Shown: piece by piece, positions 1-10,268 of the stretch
Layout of the letters: each line of letters starts with the position of its first letter
Position numbering within the stretch: the first letter of the stretch is position 1
Source: Cladophialophora immunda
Lineage: Eukaryota > Ascomycota > Eurotiomycetes > Chaetothyriales > Herpotrichiellaceae
Reading direction: 5' to 3'
Assembly: GCF_000835495.1 (NCBI RefSeq)
Contig: NW_015622541.1
Coordinates: 2,294,001 to 2,358,000 of the forward strand
DNA: 64,000 nucleotides
Position numbers and translations under genes: made by a program
The notes under the pieces: model-generated
The model's database searches: none
What the model saw: the letters and a program-made list of their open reading frames with translations, nothing else
Told to the model about the DNA's origin: nothing

Positions 1-2
1 AG

Positions 3-2086
3 GTGTGCGTTCGATGCCACGACAGGAAGGTTTGTCGCTCCTCGATCTACTATGCTCTGTCAATGACATTAAACCCTGTCCAGGTAAAGTGCGATGTGCA
101 ATTCAGTGACAAGGCCGATTTTCAATGTAGCTATTGCCGCGCATCTGGTTCCCTCTGCGTGTAAGTGCACAGTCTTAGATCTTCAGTCGACGTAATTAAC
201 TGCGCAGACTGAGAACCGCAAGACGTCGAGGCGTACCGATGGGTTCACGGCGGTCGGAGCACGCTCGGCAGAGTGCGCCACTCCATACAGCCTCCTCGAT
301 ACCTGTTAGTGTCAGCTCAGAGAGCCCGGTTGCTTTCTCAGCCTCAAACACATCGCCGTCTGGAAATGATAGCCAAAACCGAAGTGCGCTTTCTGAGACT
401 CGAGATGAACTCATGCTGGCCGACACTGCAAGGAAGGGGGACGGCGAAGCATCCAGGTTCCGCCTTCAAAATATGACGGATGAAACGAAGTCCATTGATC
501 GAGAGACCTATCCACATGGCGAGACAAGTTATTTGGGAAAGTCTGGTTTCTTATCCATCTTTATTCATGTCCAAAATCAGAACCCCAAAAGGGATAATTC
601 TTCGGACTCTGCAAAGCCCGAGCCAACCGTGCCTTCACCATCAAGGCATCTGTTATTCAGCTTTATGGACACCTACTTGGAATTCTGCTACACGTGGTGC
701 CCAATCTTAGAAAGAGAGGATATTCTCAAGGATCCTGGATTGGAAAGCTCCTCGCTTCTTAAACAGGCATTGGCACTGCTGGGCAGCCAGATTAACCCAC
801 CCCTCCTGAAGCACGAAACGCCGGCCAAGTACTATGAGAATGCCAAGTCTCTTTTCTATGGCAATTATGAGCGGGATCCTCTTTGTCGCATAACAGCCGT
901 CATGTTGATGTACTGGTGGAGTGCCGGACCCCCAAACATCGTCAGCATGGACTCCCAGTTCTGGTGGACTGGGATCGCGGTGAAGCTCGCCCAAGAAATC
1001 GGATTGCATCGAGATCCTTCTAAAGATCAAGTGCTGAGGCCTGGAGAAACAGCAGGTCTTCGACGCCGCATTTGGTGGACGTTATTTGTATGCGTACCTC
1101 CCTTCTCCCTTGGAACGTGGTTAGCTCACTGGTGTGGACAGGCTCGTGAACGTCTTACCTCAATCTGTCAGGGTCGACCCTGTTCTATCAATCCTAGTGA
1201 TTGCAACGTCCGTCCACTGACGCTGGAAGATTTTCCGGCCGGAAAATCACGGCAAGGGGAAATATTTATTCACTGGGTCCGACTTTGTGAGATCGTTGGC
1301 CGGGTGGCTCGACATCTCAATTCCCGAACCGACTGGCAACCGGTCCCAGGAGACATCAGTGAAGACCTTGTAGCTTGGGTAAATTCGTTGCCCCAGAACA
1401 TGGTGCCTCCATTCCAACCGAATGCTGGCGCTTTTGACCGCGAGGTGAATCAGCTCTTCTTGCCTTATCTGTCGGTCATCACTCTTCTCTACATGAAACG
1501 GTTGACCCAACCGTTACCCAAAGCATACACAGCTGGAATCCTCGCCGCTTCATGTGTTGCACGTATATTTGAGGATTTCCTGGCCCGTGGGACCCTCAGG
1601 TTTCTGCAAGGCGTGGCGGGTTGGTCGATTGCGATTGCCATCTTGGCTCTCCTCCATGCTCGTCGTGTTGAGTGTCTCAAAGAGCACGCAGAACAACACC
1701 TGGAAATCTTATTCACAGCCTTGAAGGAGATGGCAAATCACTGGCACTCGTCAAAGATGTTTGTCGCCGGATTCGAGAGTTTGACGGACAGCGATTCCTT
1801 CATGTCAACCGCCAAAGGCCGCCCAGACACTCATCCACCTCCAACGCGAGCAGAACTTGACGACTGTCAACTAGACTATTTAGTGGAATGGGACGGCGTG
1901 AGCTACCTCGACTATTTTCCAGGCGCTTCTGCCCACACAAGCGCCATGTTCAACATCTTGTTAAAGTATGACCCTCCTAATCTATTCTCAGACATCCTGG
2001 TCCCGAACGACGTCAGTATGCAGTATCAAGATCTTTTCGACGGTGTCTGGTTGGAACAGTCTTATGACGTGGAACAGATGATCTAA
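3..2086 (+). CDS. Zn2Cys6 transcription factor with fungal-specific TF domain (5' partial)
   Basis: The gene runs in from the left edge. I join exons 3-29, 84-160, 208-1087 and 1142-2086; introns 30-83, 161-207 and 1088-1141 have GT-AG ends and keep one frame for 643 codons. The first two exons spell a zinc cluster with C-x2-C-x6-C-x11-C-x2-C-x6-C spacing, starting CVRCHDRKVKCD. The intron at 1088 is in frame without a stop, but removing it restores the usual WWTLFARERLTSICQGRP stretch of the fungal_trans domain (PF04082), so it is probably real. Such proteins are nuclear activators or repressors that bind CGG-type half-sites. It lies tail to tail with the acyl-CoA synthetase at the edge of a catabolic gene set and is a candidate regulator of it (inference). 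The start codon is outside the window. Confidence 0.9.
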
Positions 2087-2201
2087 TTGTGTAATATGTA
2101 TCGGAGTCTAAAAACGGTGGATGCTGGTGCATGTTAGGATGGCGCAGTCCAGAAAACCTCCTTTGTTATCTCTCCGTCATGCTTGAAATAGGTTGCAAGT
2201 C

Positions 2202-3893
2202 TTATAACTTGCTTGTGGGCTTCCACACCTGGACCTCGGGGATGGAGCGATAATTTTCAGGGAAGTAGAGCGGGCCCAGTGTTTTCTTGACGACTTTGTT
2301 GGTCACGCTCTTGGGCAACTCGGTATCGATGACTCTGAGCAGAGTTGGAAGCTTGTATCCGGCCAAGTTCTTGCGCAGATCGGCCCTCAAGTCATCAAGT
2401 TTCAGATTCTCGATGTCCTGATCACTTCGCAGCTGCACCACGGCGCCAATTCTTTGACCAAATTCATCATCAGGTACCCCGACGACGGAAACTTCCTTGA
2501 TGTATGGGAGAGACAATATTTCTCGCTCGATGTCGAGGGCGGATACCTTGTACCCACCCGACTTGAGGATGTCAACAGACGCGCGCCCGAGGATGGAAAA
2601 GTAGTTGCCACACCTTTGGGCAAGATCTCCCGAGACGTAGTAGCCGTCCGGGTCGTGTGCTTTGGCCGTCGACTCAGGGTCATTCAGAAACCCTAGGAAT
2701 GCGTTGTAGGACTTCACTAGGACCTCTCCAGTCGTTCCTTCTGAGAGTTTGACATCGACACCTGGTGCTGCACAGCCGACAGATCCAAGAGGTATTTCAC
2801 GTTGCTCTAGAGGATCACAGGGCATAGTCAACACCATGCCAGCCTCGGTTGAACCGTACCGTTGGACGATACGCTTGCCGCCTAGCATGGACATCCAGAA
2901 TTCATCGACCGGCCTCGGTAAGGCGGAAGTGCCACACAGACAGGCTTTCATCTGAGCGGTACTGGCTATATACTGGTCCCGTTCTCCCCCTGGTAGCTTG
3001 GCTAGACTGGCTTGATAGTGATGCATCATCCGCATGTAAATGGTTGGGACGCCAGAGAAATGGGTGACTTTGCGCCGCTTGAAGTAATCCCATGTCCACT
3101 GAGAATCGAAAGTGCCAGACTTGAAATGCACGCAAGCGCCTCGCAGCAGGAAAGGAAGCAGAGAGATCCAGATCCCCGTGGCATGGTGGACAGGGAGGAC
3201 GTGAAGCATGGAATCAGACCTCGTAACCTTGAGTTGATCTGCCAGTGTAATCGTCCCTTGATCCAAAGAGCCTACACGGATGACAGCAGCCTTCGGAGGA
3301 CCTGTCGTACCGGAAGTGAATATCACAAGCCCGGGCGCATTTGGATCGCGAAAACGATTCTCGATCGTGAATTGAGACCAGTGGAACTCCTGCAACCCCA
3401 AGCTCTGCTGGACTGGGATACATGTGAAACTTGGGTCTGTGGTTTTGGAAGTCTCACGGGCCAGAGCCTGAGCTTGTTTGAGTGAAGTGGTCGCCGCGAT
3501 AACTGCTCGGCACTGGGCCTTTTGGACATAGTAGCAGGCTTCTTTCAGCGGGCAGAGATGACTGATAGGGCTTGCAACTGCTCCAAGGCTAAGAACGGCG
3601 AGGAACGCGACGACAAATTCGTATCCGCCGGGGGCGACAATGGTGAGATACAGTGGTAGGCCATCTTGAAGCTGCTGTAGAGCTGCAGGCGGTAGAGCGG
3701 CACGAATCACTTGTCGCAGCTGGACCACGTCTGAGAGGAGCTGGATGGCGGATCGCTGAATACCCTCCTTGAGATCTTTGATCAAGGGTGTGGCAACAGC
3801 TTGGGTGGCATGATTCAGAAGCTGAATGAAGAGCAAACTGCCAGGAAGTTCCAGATTCACCGGCAGGCAAGCTTGGCCGGCGTGCGAGCTCAT
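2202..3893 (-). CDS. Peroxisomal acyl-CoA synthetase (AMP-binding family, ACSF3-like)
   Basis: This is an intronless frame of 563 aa. I chose the ATG at 3893; an upstream in-frame start at 4028 would add 45 residues unlike the family. AMP-forming ligase motifs are clear: the P-loop-like IFTSGTTGPPKAAVIR, then RYGSTEAGM, then YVSGDLA, and the C-terminal hinge and lysine region GRASVDILKSGGYKVSALDI. The last motif is typical of the malonyl/long-chain acyl-CoA synthetase branch (ACSF3-like). The protein ends in SKL, a canonical PTS1, so it should act in peroxisomes and activate a carboxylic acid to its CoA thioester using ATP. It is divergent from an acyl-CoA oxidase that also carries a PTS1, with only about 336 bp between the two starts, which implies co-regulation. 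The substrate cannot be read from sequence; an aryl-alkanoic or fatty acid is plausible. Confidence 0.92.
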   Translation of the reverse strand: MSSHAGQACLPVNLELPGSLLFIQLLNHATQAVATPLIKDLKEGIQRSAIQLLSDVVQLRQVIRAALPPAALQQLQDGLPLYLTIVAPGGYEFVVAFLAVLSLGAVASPISHLCPLKEACYYVQKAQCRAVIAATTSLKQAQALARETSKTTDPSFTCIPVQQSLGLQEFHWSQFTIENRFRDPNAPGLVIFTSGTTGPPKAAVIRVGSLDQGTITLADQLKVTRSDSMLHVLPVHHATGIWISLLPFLLRGACVHFKSGTFDSQWTWDYFKRRKVTHFSGVPTIYMRMMHHYQASLAKLPGGERDQYIASTAQMKACLCGTSALPRPVDEFWMSMLGGKRIVQRYGSTEAGMVLTMPCDPLEQREIPLGSVGCAAPGVDVKLSEGTTGEVLVKSYNAFLGFLNDPESTAKAHDPDGYYVSGDLAQRCGNYFSILGRASVDILKSGGYKVSALDIEREILSLPYIKEVSVVGVPDDEFGQRIGAVVQLRSDQDIENLKLDDLRADLRKNLAGYKLPTLLRVIDTELPKSVTNKVVKKTLGPLYFPENYRSIPEVQVWKPTSKL

Positions 3894-4229
3894 GGTTGAG
3901 AAGCATTGCTCGGAAGCTCTTCTATCAGACCACCAACGGTGACTAAATATAGTGAAGCTGGCACGGATTGTCGCGACGGCTATTAATCGGGTGTATAACT
4001 CTTTTACCGACACGGCGTCAGGTCCCACAGGTAGGGTGAACGGGTAGAGTGATACAGGCCCGAATGCCGCTCCGGCCGTATCTCTTTAGCCATGCCCTCT
4101 CCTTGCCATGGGCGATAAAAAGATCCCCTCTGGTGCTGTTGCTACCTTAGCTTCTCACCCTTTGTAAACACGCTTCATCATCTAATCTGCTACTCCCAAT
4201 ATCAGCAGAAACCCGCTGAATCTTCCAAC
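3894..4229. promoter_or_regulatory. Divergent promoter between CoA synthetase and acyl-CoA oxidase
   Basis: This 336-bp region separates the two divergent start codons and must hold both promoters. It contains CGG/CCG triplets at about 4069-4078, the kind of half-site used by zinc-cluster regulators, and an A-rich stretch near 4110. I see no motif clear enough to assign to a named factor. The shared promoter links the two peroxisomal genes functionally. Confidence 0.5.
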
Positions 4230-6352
4230 ATGAGAGATTTCACTGCAAGCCTTCGCCCTGCTCAACCAGATGGCCCGACTATGCTCAGTCAAGAGCGAAT
4301 GCGGTCTGGCATAAATTCGGAGCAGCTGGCACAACACTTGCTGGCTAAAAATGGTTTCCTCGAACGACAAAAGAAAATACTCGACATCCTCAATAAGCAC
4401 TCGATCTTTATCAAACAAAACCAACTCAATCTCGCTCGACCGGACCGTTACTATCTAGCACTTGCGCGAGCTAAACAGATTCGCCGCTTGGTTGCCGAAC
4501 ACAAATGGGATAGGCTCGACGTGGACATGGCCGAGTACCTAGTCGATGAAATGAGCCCTTTTGCACTGAACTCGACCATGTTCCTAAAGTCCATGCAGCA
4601 GCAGTGCAACGAGCAACAGCGTGCATATTGGCTTCCAAAGACCAATTCATTTGACGTCCTCGGCTGCTATGCGCAAACAGAGCTCGGGCATGGCAGCAAT
4701 GTCAAAGGTCTAGAGTGTGAAGCAAGATGGGACCAACAGACCAAGACCTTCGTCATTCACAGTCCAACACTGACGGCCTCGAAGTGGTGGAATGGCTCTT
4801 TGGGAAGAACTGCAAACCATGCGGTAGTCGTGGCGCAATTGCTACTACCCTCAGGCGCTGGATTCAAGAGCTACGGGCCACACCAATTCATTGTTCAGAT
4901 ACGCGACATGAAGACTCATCAGCCTCTGGACGGTATCGTCATCGGTGACATTGGCCCCAAGTACGGCTATACTACTATGGACAACGGCTATACTACTATG
5001 GACAACGGCTATATGCTTTTCCAGCACCATCGAGTGCCTCACAGTGCTCTATTATCAAAGTATACGCAGGTCGACCCTAATACTGGGCATATACTAAGCC
5101 ACAAGTCCAACAAGTGGTCTATGGGACCATGACCGCAATCAGGGCGGACATTGTGGAGCATGCTAGACTTATCCTAGCTCGCGCCGTCACCATCGCGATC
5201 CGTTACACTTCGATACGGAGACAGTTCAAAGATCGAGATGAGTCCAACCCCTCGGCGCCAGAGCTAGTCGTCCTGGACTACCCAACGGTTCAAATGCGAC
5301 TGTTCCCCCTTCTGGCGACGACCTTTGCCTTGCACTACACCGGACTAGCAATGAGGGCCTTATACGAAAGCAACCAGGAGACTATCAGTCGCAATGATTT
5401 CTCAGCGTTGGCGGAGACCCACGCGTTGTCCTCCGGTCTCAAGGCTCTTTGCACAACGCTCGCAGCAGACGGCATAGAAACCAGTCGCCGCGCTCTTGGA
5501 GGACATGGTTTCGGTGGAGGCAGTGGCATGATTCCACTAAACAGTGATTATTTGTCGAAACCCACCGTTGAGGGCGACAACTATATGATCACCCAACAGA
5601 CTGCAAGCTACCTGATCAAGGCCATGGGGAGAGCCAAGAGACAGCCTTCCGCACAGTGCGATCCTACGCAGCAGATGTATCGAGAATACCTGTCTGGCGG
5701 AACAAAAGCACCCCTCAAACTTCTAGACGACGACGCCGCAATTGTGAGGGCATTTGAAATCCGAGCTTGTGTGGTAGGACACCAAGTGTACCAGGCAAGG
5801 GTGGAAAACGGCCGCGGCTGGACAAATCTCATGGTTGAGCTCCACGAGCTCAGCATTATTCACTCGGAAATGTTGCTGGTGCGCAATTATTTCACAGCAC
5901 TCCAAACCCGATCGGGGCCTCCTTTGTCAGATCAGACCTGGGATGTGATGCGGCTGATGTTCCAACTCTTCTCTCTGAAAACAATCCTGACCCGTCCAGC
6001 CGAGTTTTTGGCGTCAGGATTGATTACCGTTGACGAAATGACCAGGTTAAAGGATGAGGTCGCCTCCATCATGGCCAAGTTACGACCACATGCTGTCAGC
6101 CTCGTTGATGCATGGAAAATTCCCGATTATCTTCTGCAAAGTGCTCTGGGCAGTTATGATGGCGATGTCTACAACCGCCTGTTCAAGCAGGCCCACGAGA
6201 TGAATCCACTCAACAAGCTCACTTTCAACCCAGATTGGAGAAGCAAGGAAGTAGTGCTTGGAGAGGGAGTGCAGGCATCTCAAAGGAAAATAGAGGAATT
6301 GGTCTGGGGAAATGTGTCACCTGCCAGCAGGTCCAATCTTTCGAGACTCTGA
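4230..6352 (+). CDS. Peroxisomal acyl-CoA oxidase, with frameshift and tandem duplication
   Basis: Two overlapping frames, 4230-5132 and 5114-6352, are the two halves of one acyl-CoA oxidase (about 710 aa). They contain YAQTELGHGSNVKGLE at about residues 147-162, a GYTTMDNGY segment of the flavin/substrate region, RRALGGHGFGGGSGM in the second half, and a C-terminal SRL (PTS1). The first step of peroxisomal beta-oxidation, acyl-CoA to trans-enoyl-CoA with H2O2 release, is the expected reaction. The family reads SNK-x-x-YGTM at the junction; here the frame changes at about 5112-5117 because one G is missing (AAGTGG where AAGGTGG would keep frame). No intron explains this. A 21-bp unit is duplicated in frame at 4965-5006. 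Either the gene is recently broken or the base is an assembly error; everything else looks intact. Confidence 0.88.
4965..5006 (+). repeat. 21-bp in-frame tandem duplication inside acyl-CoA oxidase
   Basis: The unit encoding GYTTMDN occurs twice without mismatch (4965-4985 and 4986-5006) and is followed by a third partial GY. Acyl-CoA oxidases normally carry one copy of the GYxxMDNGY motif here, so the copy adds seven residues next to the active-site region. Perfect identity of the copies suggests replication slippage not long ago. Confidence 0.9.
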
Positions 6353-6694
6353 TTGAGTACCACAGCACCTGACCACCTCTTGCACGGCGGCGTTACAGTC
6401 CTGTGTACTTAGAATTCGAGAAATTTTTCCGTATTCGTTAGAACTCCATAGGACTCTCATTGACAATTTCTCACAATGGAGCAGAATCTGCCGGTAATAG
6501 CAAGACCATCAGGCTTAGCGTCAACCAGCTGTTCGCTTTCCACCCTTTTCTCCTTTGTGGTCACGAAGCACATATAAAGGGAATGTGACAAAACTGCGAA
6601 GGCCAGAGAGTATTAGATTGATCATTTCCCTCCGCCCCCAGTGGCATTCCAACCATCAACTCATTCTGTCGACCCTCCATTGAATACCCAAAAA
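6353..6694. other. Intergenic, tail-to-tail
   Basis: This stretch lies between the 3' ends of the acyl-CoA oxidase and the cupin gene, so it should hold two terminators and untranslated regions. I see no ORF or repeat of note. Confidence 0.5.
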
Positions 6695-7237
6695 TTACCG
6701 AATAAATTGGTCGACGAAGTTCTCCCCCAAGCCAACCCTCTTGTAGTGTTCCTTCGCCAGTTGTAGCTTGCTGAAAACGTCTTCGACACCCTGTGGCACT
6801 CCATCCGGGTCAACATAGATGTACGCGCCAGTAACGTGAAACAGTGTGATCATTTCTTTTACACCGTTTGGCACCTCGAGAGTATGGATGTCTCCCGGTG
6901 GTTCGAACGCATAGCTGCCTTCCTCCGCCCACCAGTCGTGTTCGAGATAGTGCCAGCGTCCTCGAAGCGTCGTGGCATGCACGGGCCCTGAGTGTCGGTG
7001 TCGCGACAGTATCCCGCTCTTCCGAACCCGAAGTAGATTGACAAAATATCCCTGACTGACATTGAAAAGCAGAGGGCGGAACCAAACATCCTTTGTCTGT
7101 GGTACCCACAAGTTCTCGTCGCAGTCGAGTTTTAGCGTATTGAGAACAACAAGGTCGTCCGAGACATTTGGCAATGGTTCGCCTCGATATGCGACGTTTT
7201 CGGCTTCCGGTCTGGTGGTGGCTGTTGAATCCATCAT
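6695..7237 (-). CDS. Cupin dioxygenase, 2,4'-dihydroxyacetophenone dioxygenase-like
   Basis: This is an intronless 180-aa cupin; two adjacent ATGs (7237 and 7234) serve equally well as starts. The core runs LSRHRHSGPVHATTLRGRWH, then WWAEEGSYAFEPPGDIHTLE, giving the His-x-His, Glu and distal His ligands of a single-domain non-haem iron cupin. Length and the RGRWHYLEHDW pattern match the bacterial-type 2,4'-dihydroxyacetophenone dioxygenase / ChrR-like cupins. The prototype cleaves the side chain of an aryl hydroxyketone to an aromatic acid and formate. No targeting signal is seen, so it is probably cytosolic. It is divergent from the SDR starting at 7751 and sits beside peroxisomal CoA-ester genes. 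This supports a role in catabolism of an aryl ketone, but the substrate is inferred. Confidence 0.82.
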   Translation of the reverse strand: MMDSTATTRPEAENVAYRGEPLPNVSDDLVVLNTLKLDCDENLWVPQTKDVWFRPLLFNVSQGYFVNLLRVRKSGILSRHRHSGPVHATTLRGRWHYLEHDWWAEEGSYAFEPPGDIHTLEVPNGVKEMITLFHVTGAYIYVDPDGVPQGVEDVFSKLQLAKEHYKRVGLGENFVDQFIR

Positions 7238-7750
7238 CTCGGTGTGTGAGCGTGCTCGTGAGACGCAAAGAAGACTAAAACTTTGTTTCGCGTAGGTCTG
7301 GAAGGTCGCAAATGTTGAGGTCGCCGAGAGACCTTCATTTAGAGAGCTCGTCTACTGCTATTTGTTGATCCTGACAATGACGCAGCCTCATGATCAAATA
7401 GGACTCCCGCTGGAAAGGCCGTACTAGGAAATGGCTCGTCGAATCATCACTGATTAGCTACATGGCGATTGGCTGGCATTATTTTTGCCGGCCCACGACT
7501 TCTTTCGATCTTTATCCCTACAGTCTCTGAGTCTATCCGGCGGAATATGGCAAATGTCTCAGACCGAGGCTTGAACATCACCCTTTCGGTACAGAAGGCC
7601 TCCCGAAGTCGGCGAGAAAGACGGTGGCAAGTCACGACGCAGAAACTTTCGAGGTAGGCCCGACGGCGAATATAGAAAGAAGATTCGTGGAACTAGAGCG
7701 AGAGACAGACCAGGAGCCAGCGTCGACATACGATTTCACTGATAGGTGCA
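7238..7750. promoter_or_regulatory. Divergent promoter between cupin dioxygenase and SDR
   Basis: This 513-bp interval separates two divergent start codons. It contains several CCGG/CGG elements (for example near 7488 and 7538), compatible with zinc-cluster factor binding. The short ORFs within it look like chance or 5' UTR sequence. Confidence 0.4.
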
Positions 7751-8645
<895 letters not shown>

Positions 8646-9399
8646 TGGAAAACACAAATACACAGGATAGAATCAGAGATTCGGGAAAGCCATCCTGTTG
8701 CCGCCAACCGGATTTGGGAGACTTCAATTTTGGGTGTGGTTGATATCAGTACGCGAATAAGGAGAGGCCTTGTGGTTTCCATTGTCTACTGTGTCTGTCC
8801 ATGATTTCAAGCCTAGCGGATCTTGTTAAATTTGCATTGACTGTGGCAACTGCTCTGCTCGAGCTATTCTACAGGATCTGAAACATTGAACGCGGTTGTT
8901 TCCAGCAATTGCGGCAAAGCACAGCCAGTAGATTTTGGATTGACGCAAGGTTGGTCGTTCCCTGCTGATGCCCCTTTCTGGGCTGGAGACGACCGTAGTG
9001 AGAGCTCTGGCTGCCGCAATTGACGGTGCATTGCAATCTGATGTATTATCAAAGAGAAGCTAGCTAGACGACAATGCCTGTTGTCGCTCGTTGCTGCCTG
9101 CACCGACGTCGTCAGATACACACAAAGGGATGAATGGGCAATGGTGGTTGACATCAATATTAAAATCAGCGGGATATCGTCTTTCCTGGAGGCATGGTGC
9201 CTGGTCGGCAGCGGATGAATTGCCTCTGGACCGCAAGCTCAACCGCAAGTTCGGTTAATGCTCGGTAGAAACTGATCACGCCAAAATTGGCTGGAGAACA
9301 ATTCTCTGGAACATCAATCTATCTATTCACATCATGCTTGACCTTGCCGACGCCTATTTTGTACAGCCACCCTTAAGGTTTATTTCAGCTCTCGTAGGA
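8646..9399. other. Intergenic, no clear gene
   Basis: No reading frame here looks like a protein. Because a second SDR 3' end follows at 9400-9583, this stretch may contain the rest of that gene decayed beyond recognition. Confidence 0.4.
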
Positions 9400-9583
9400 A
9401 GCGATAACCGCGAACGTACCGTCGAATAGTAACTTCGAACAATTGTGGACTGAGGAGACGATGCTAAAGCGGCTGTCGACCCCGGAAGATTACAGAGGGC
9501 CCATTATCTTTCTCCTATCGGATGTAAGCTCGTATATCACGGGCGAGGATTTATTAGTGGACGGGAGGTACACGGCCTGGTGA
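9400..9583 (+). pseudogene. SDR C-terminal remnant
   Basis: In the frame ending with TGA at 9581-9583 the sequence reads LKRLSTPEDYRGPIIFLLSD then SSYITGEDLLVDGRY, the unmistakable C-terminal part of a classical SDR (the 'G.P.D.....FL.SD...YITG..L.VDGG' pattern). Upstream the frame stays protein-like to about 9400 and then hits a stop. No Rossmann motif or YxxxK is found before it. The final Gly-Gly is Gly-Arg here. It is a truncated relic, distinct in sequence from the intact SDR at 7751-8645, and may come from a lost second SDR of the same cluster. Confidence 0.75.
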
Positions 9584-10268
9584 TATAGATATGGTCCTTA
9601 TAGAAGAGCAGCAGTAAAGCGGGTAGATATCGGAGACTCGAGAGGGTGGAAATTGGCAAAAACAAGGTCAGTGCGCCCGGCGGACGAGTGCTAGCCAATT
9701 AGATTCTGCCAAGCACAGTACGCAAACTTGCGGTTGTGCGGTTGGTCCGGAGGCATTCTCTAAAATACCTATTCGGGTAGTTTCAGTATACAATATGGTC
9801 TAGATGAGATTCGCCGCGTGGCATTTTGTACTGCCCGCCTAATCATGCGCAACGCAGGCAAATCCCTGCAGTCGGTACCATGCGGTCCCTATTGGACACG
9901 ACCCATCGAGTCTAGTATATGGCGGATTTAGGCGGGTTGTAGAGCTTTCCGTGCCTCACACTTTTCATGGTCCAATCCAGGGAGATCCCGAAAATCAATA
10001 AGCTTCTACAACGGGTTGGCGAAGATGATTGGGAGTTCGGCAGTCGGCAAAATAAATAGAGCACTTCTCCGCAAAATCAGCCGTAACCTTGGGACGGGGT
10101 ATCTCCCCCGTTGTAACTATGGTGCCCATGGGGTACTGCGGCTAATTAGGTGGGTGATCTGGAGGTGCCGAGACTATTTAGAGGGCCCTTCTGGTATCTC
10201 CTGACACTGCTACACTCACAACCCCTTTCAGCATTGTGTTTGCAATTCCTCGACCATACTGCATAGCC
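9584..10268. other. Intergenic, upstream of MFS carrier
   Basis: I see no credible coding sequence. The stretch is presumably the promoter of the MFS carrier that follows. Confidence 0.4.

Noticed and set aside
4145..4150. A-rich/TATA-like sequence as a defined core promoter
   Set aside because: Too degenerate to assign to either divergent gene; only the shared interval is reported.
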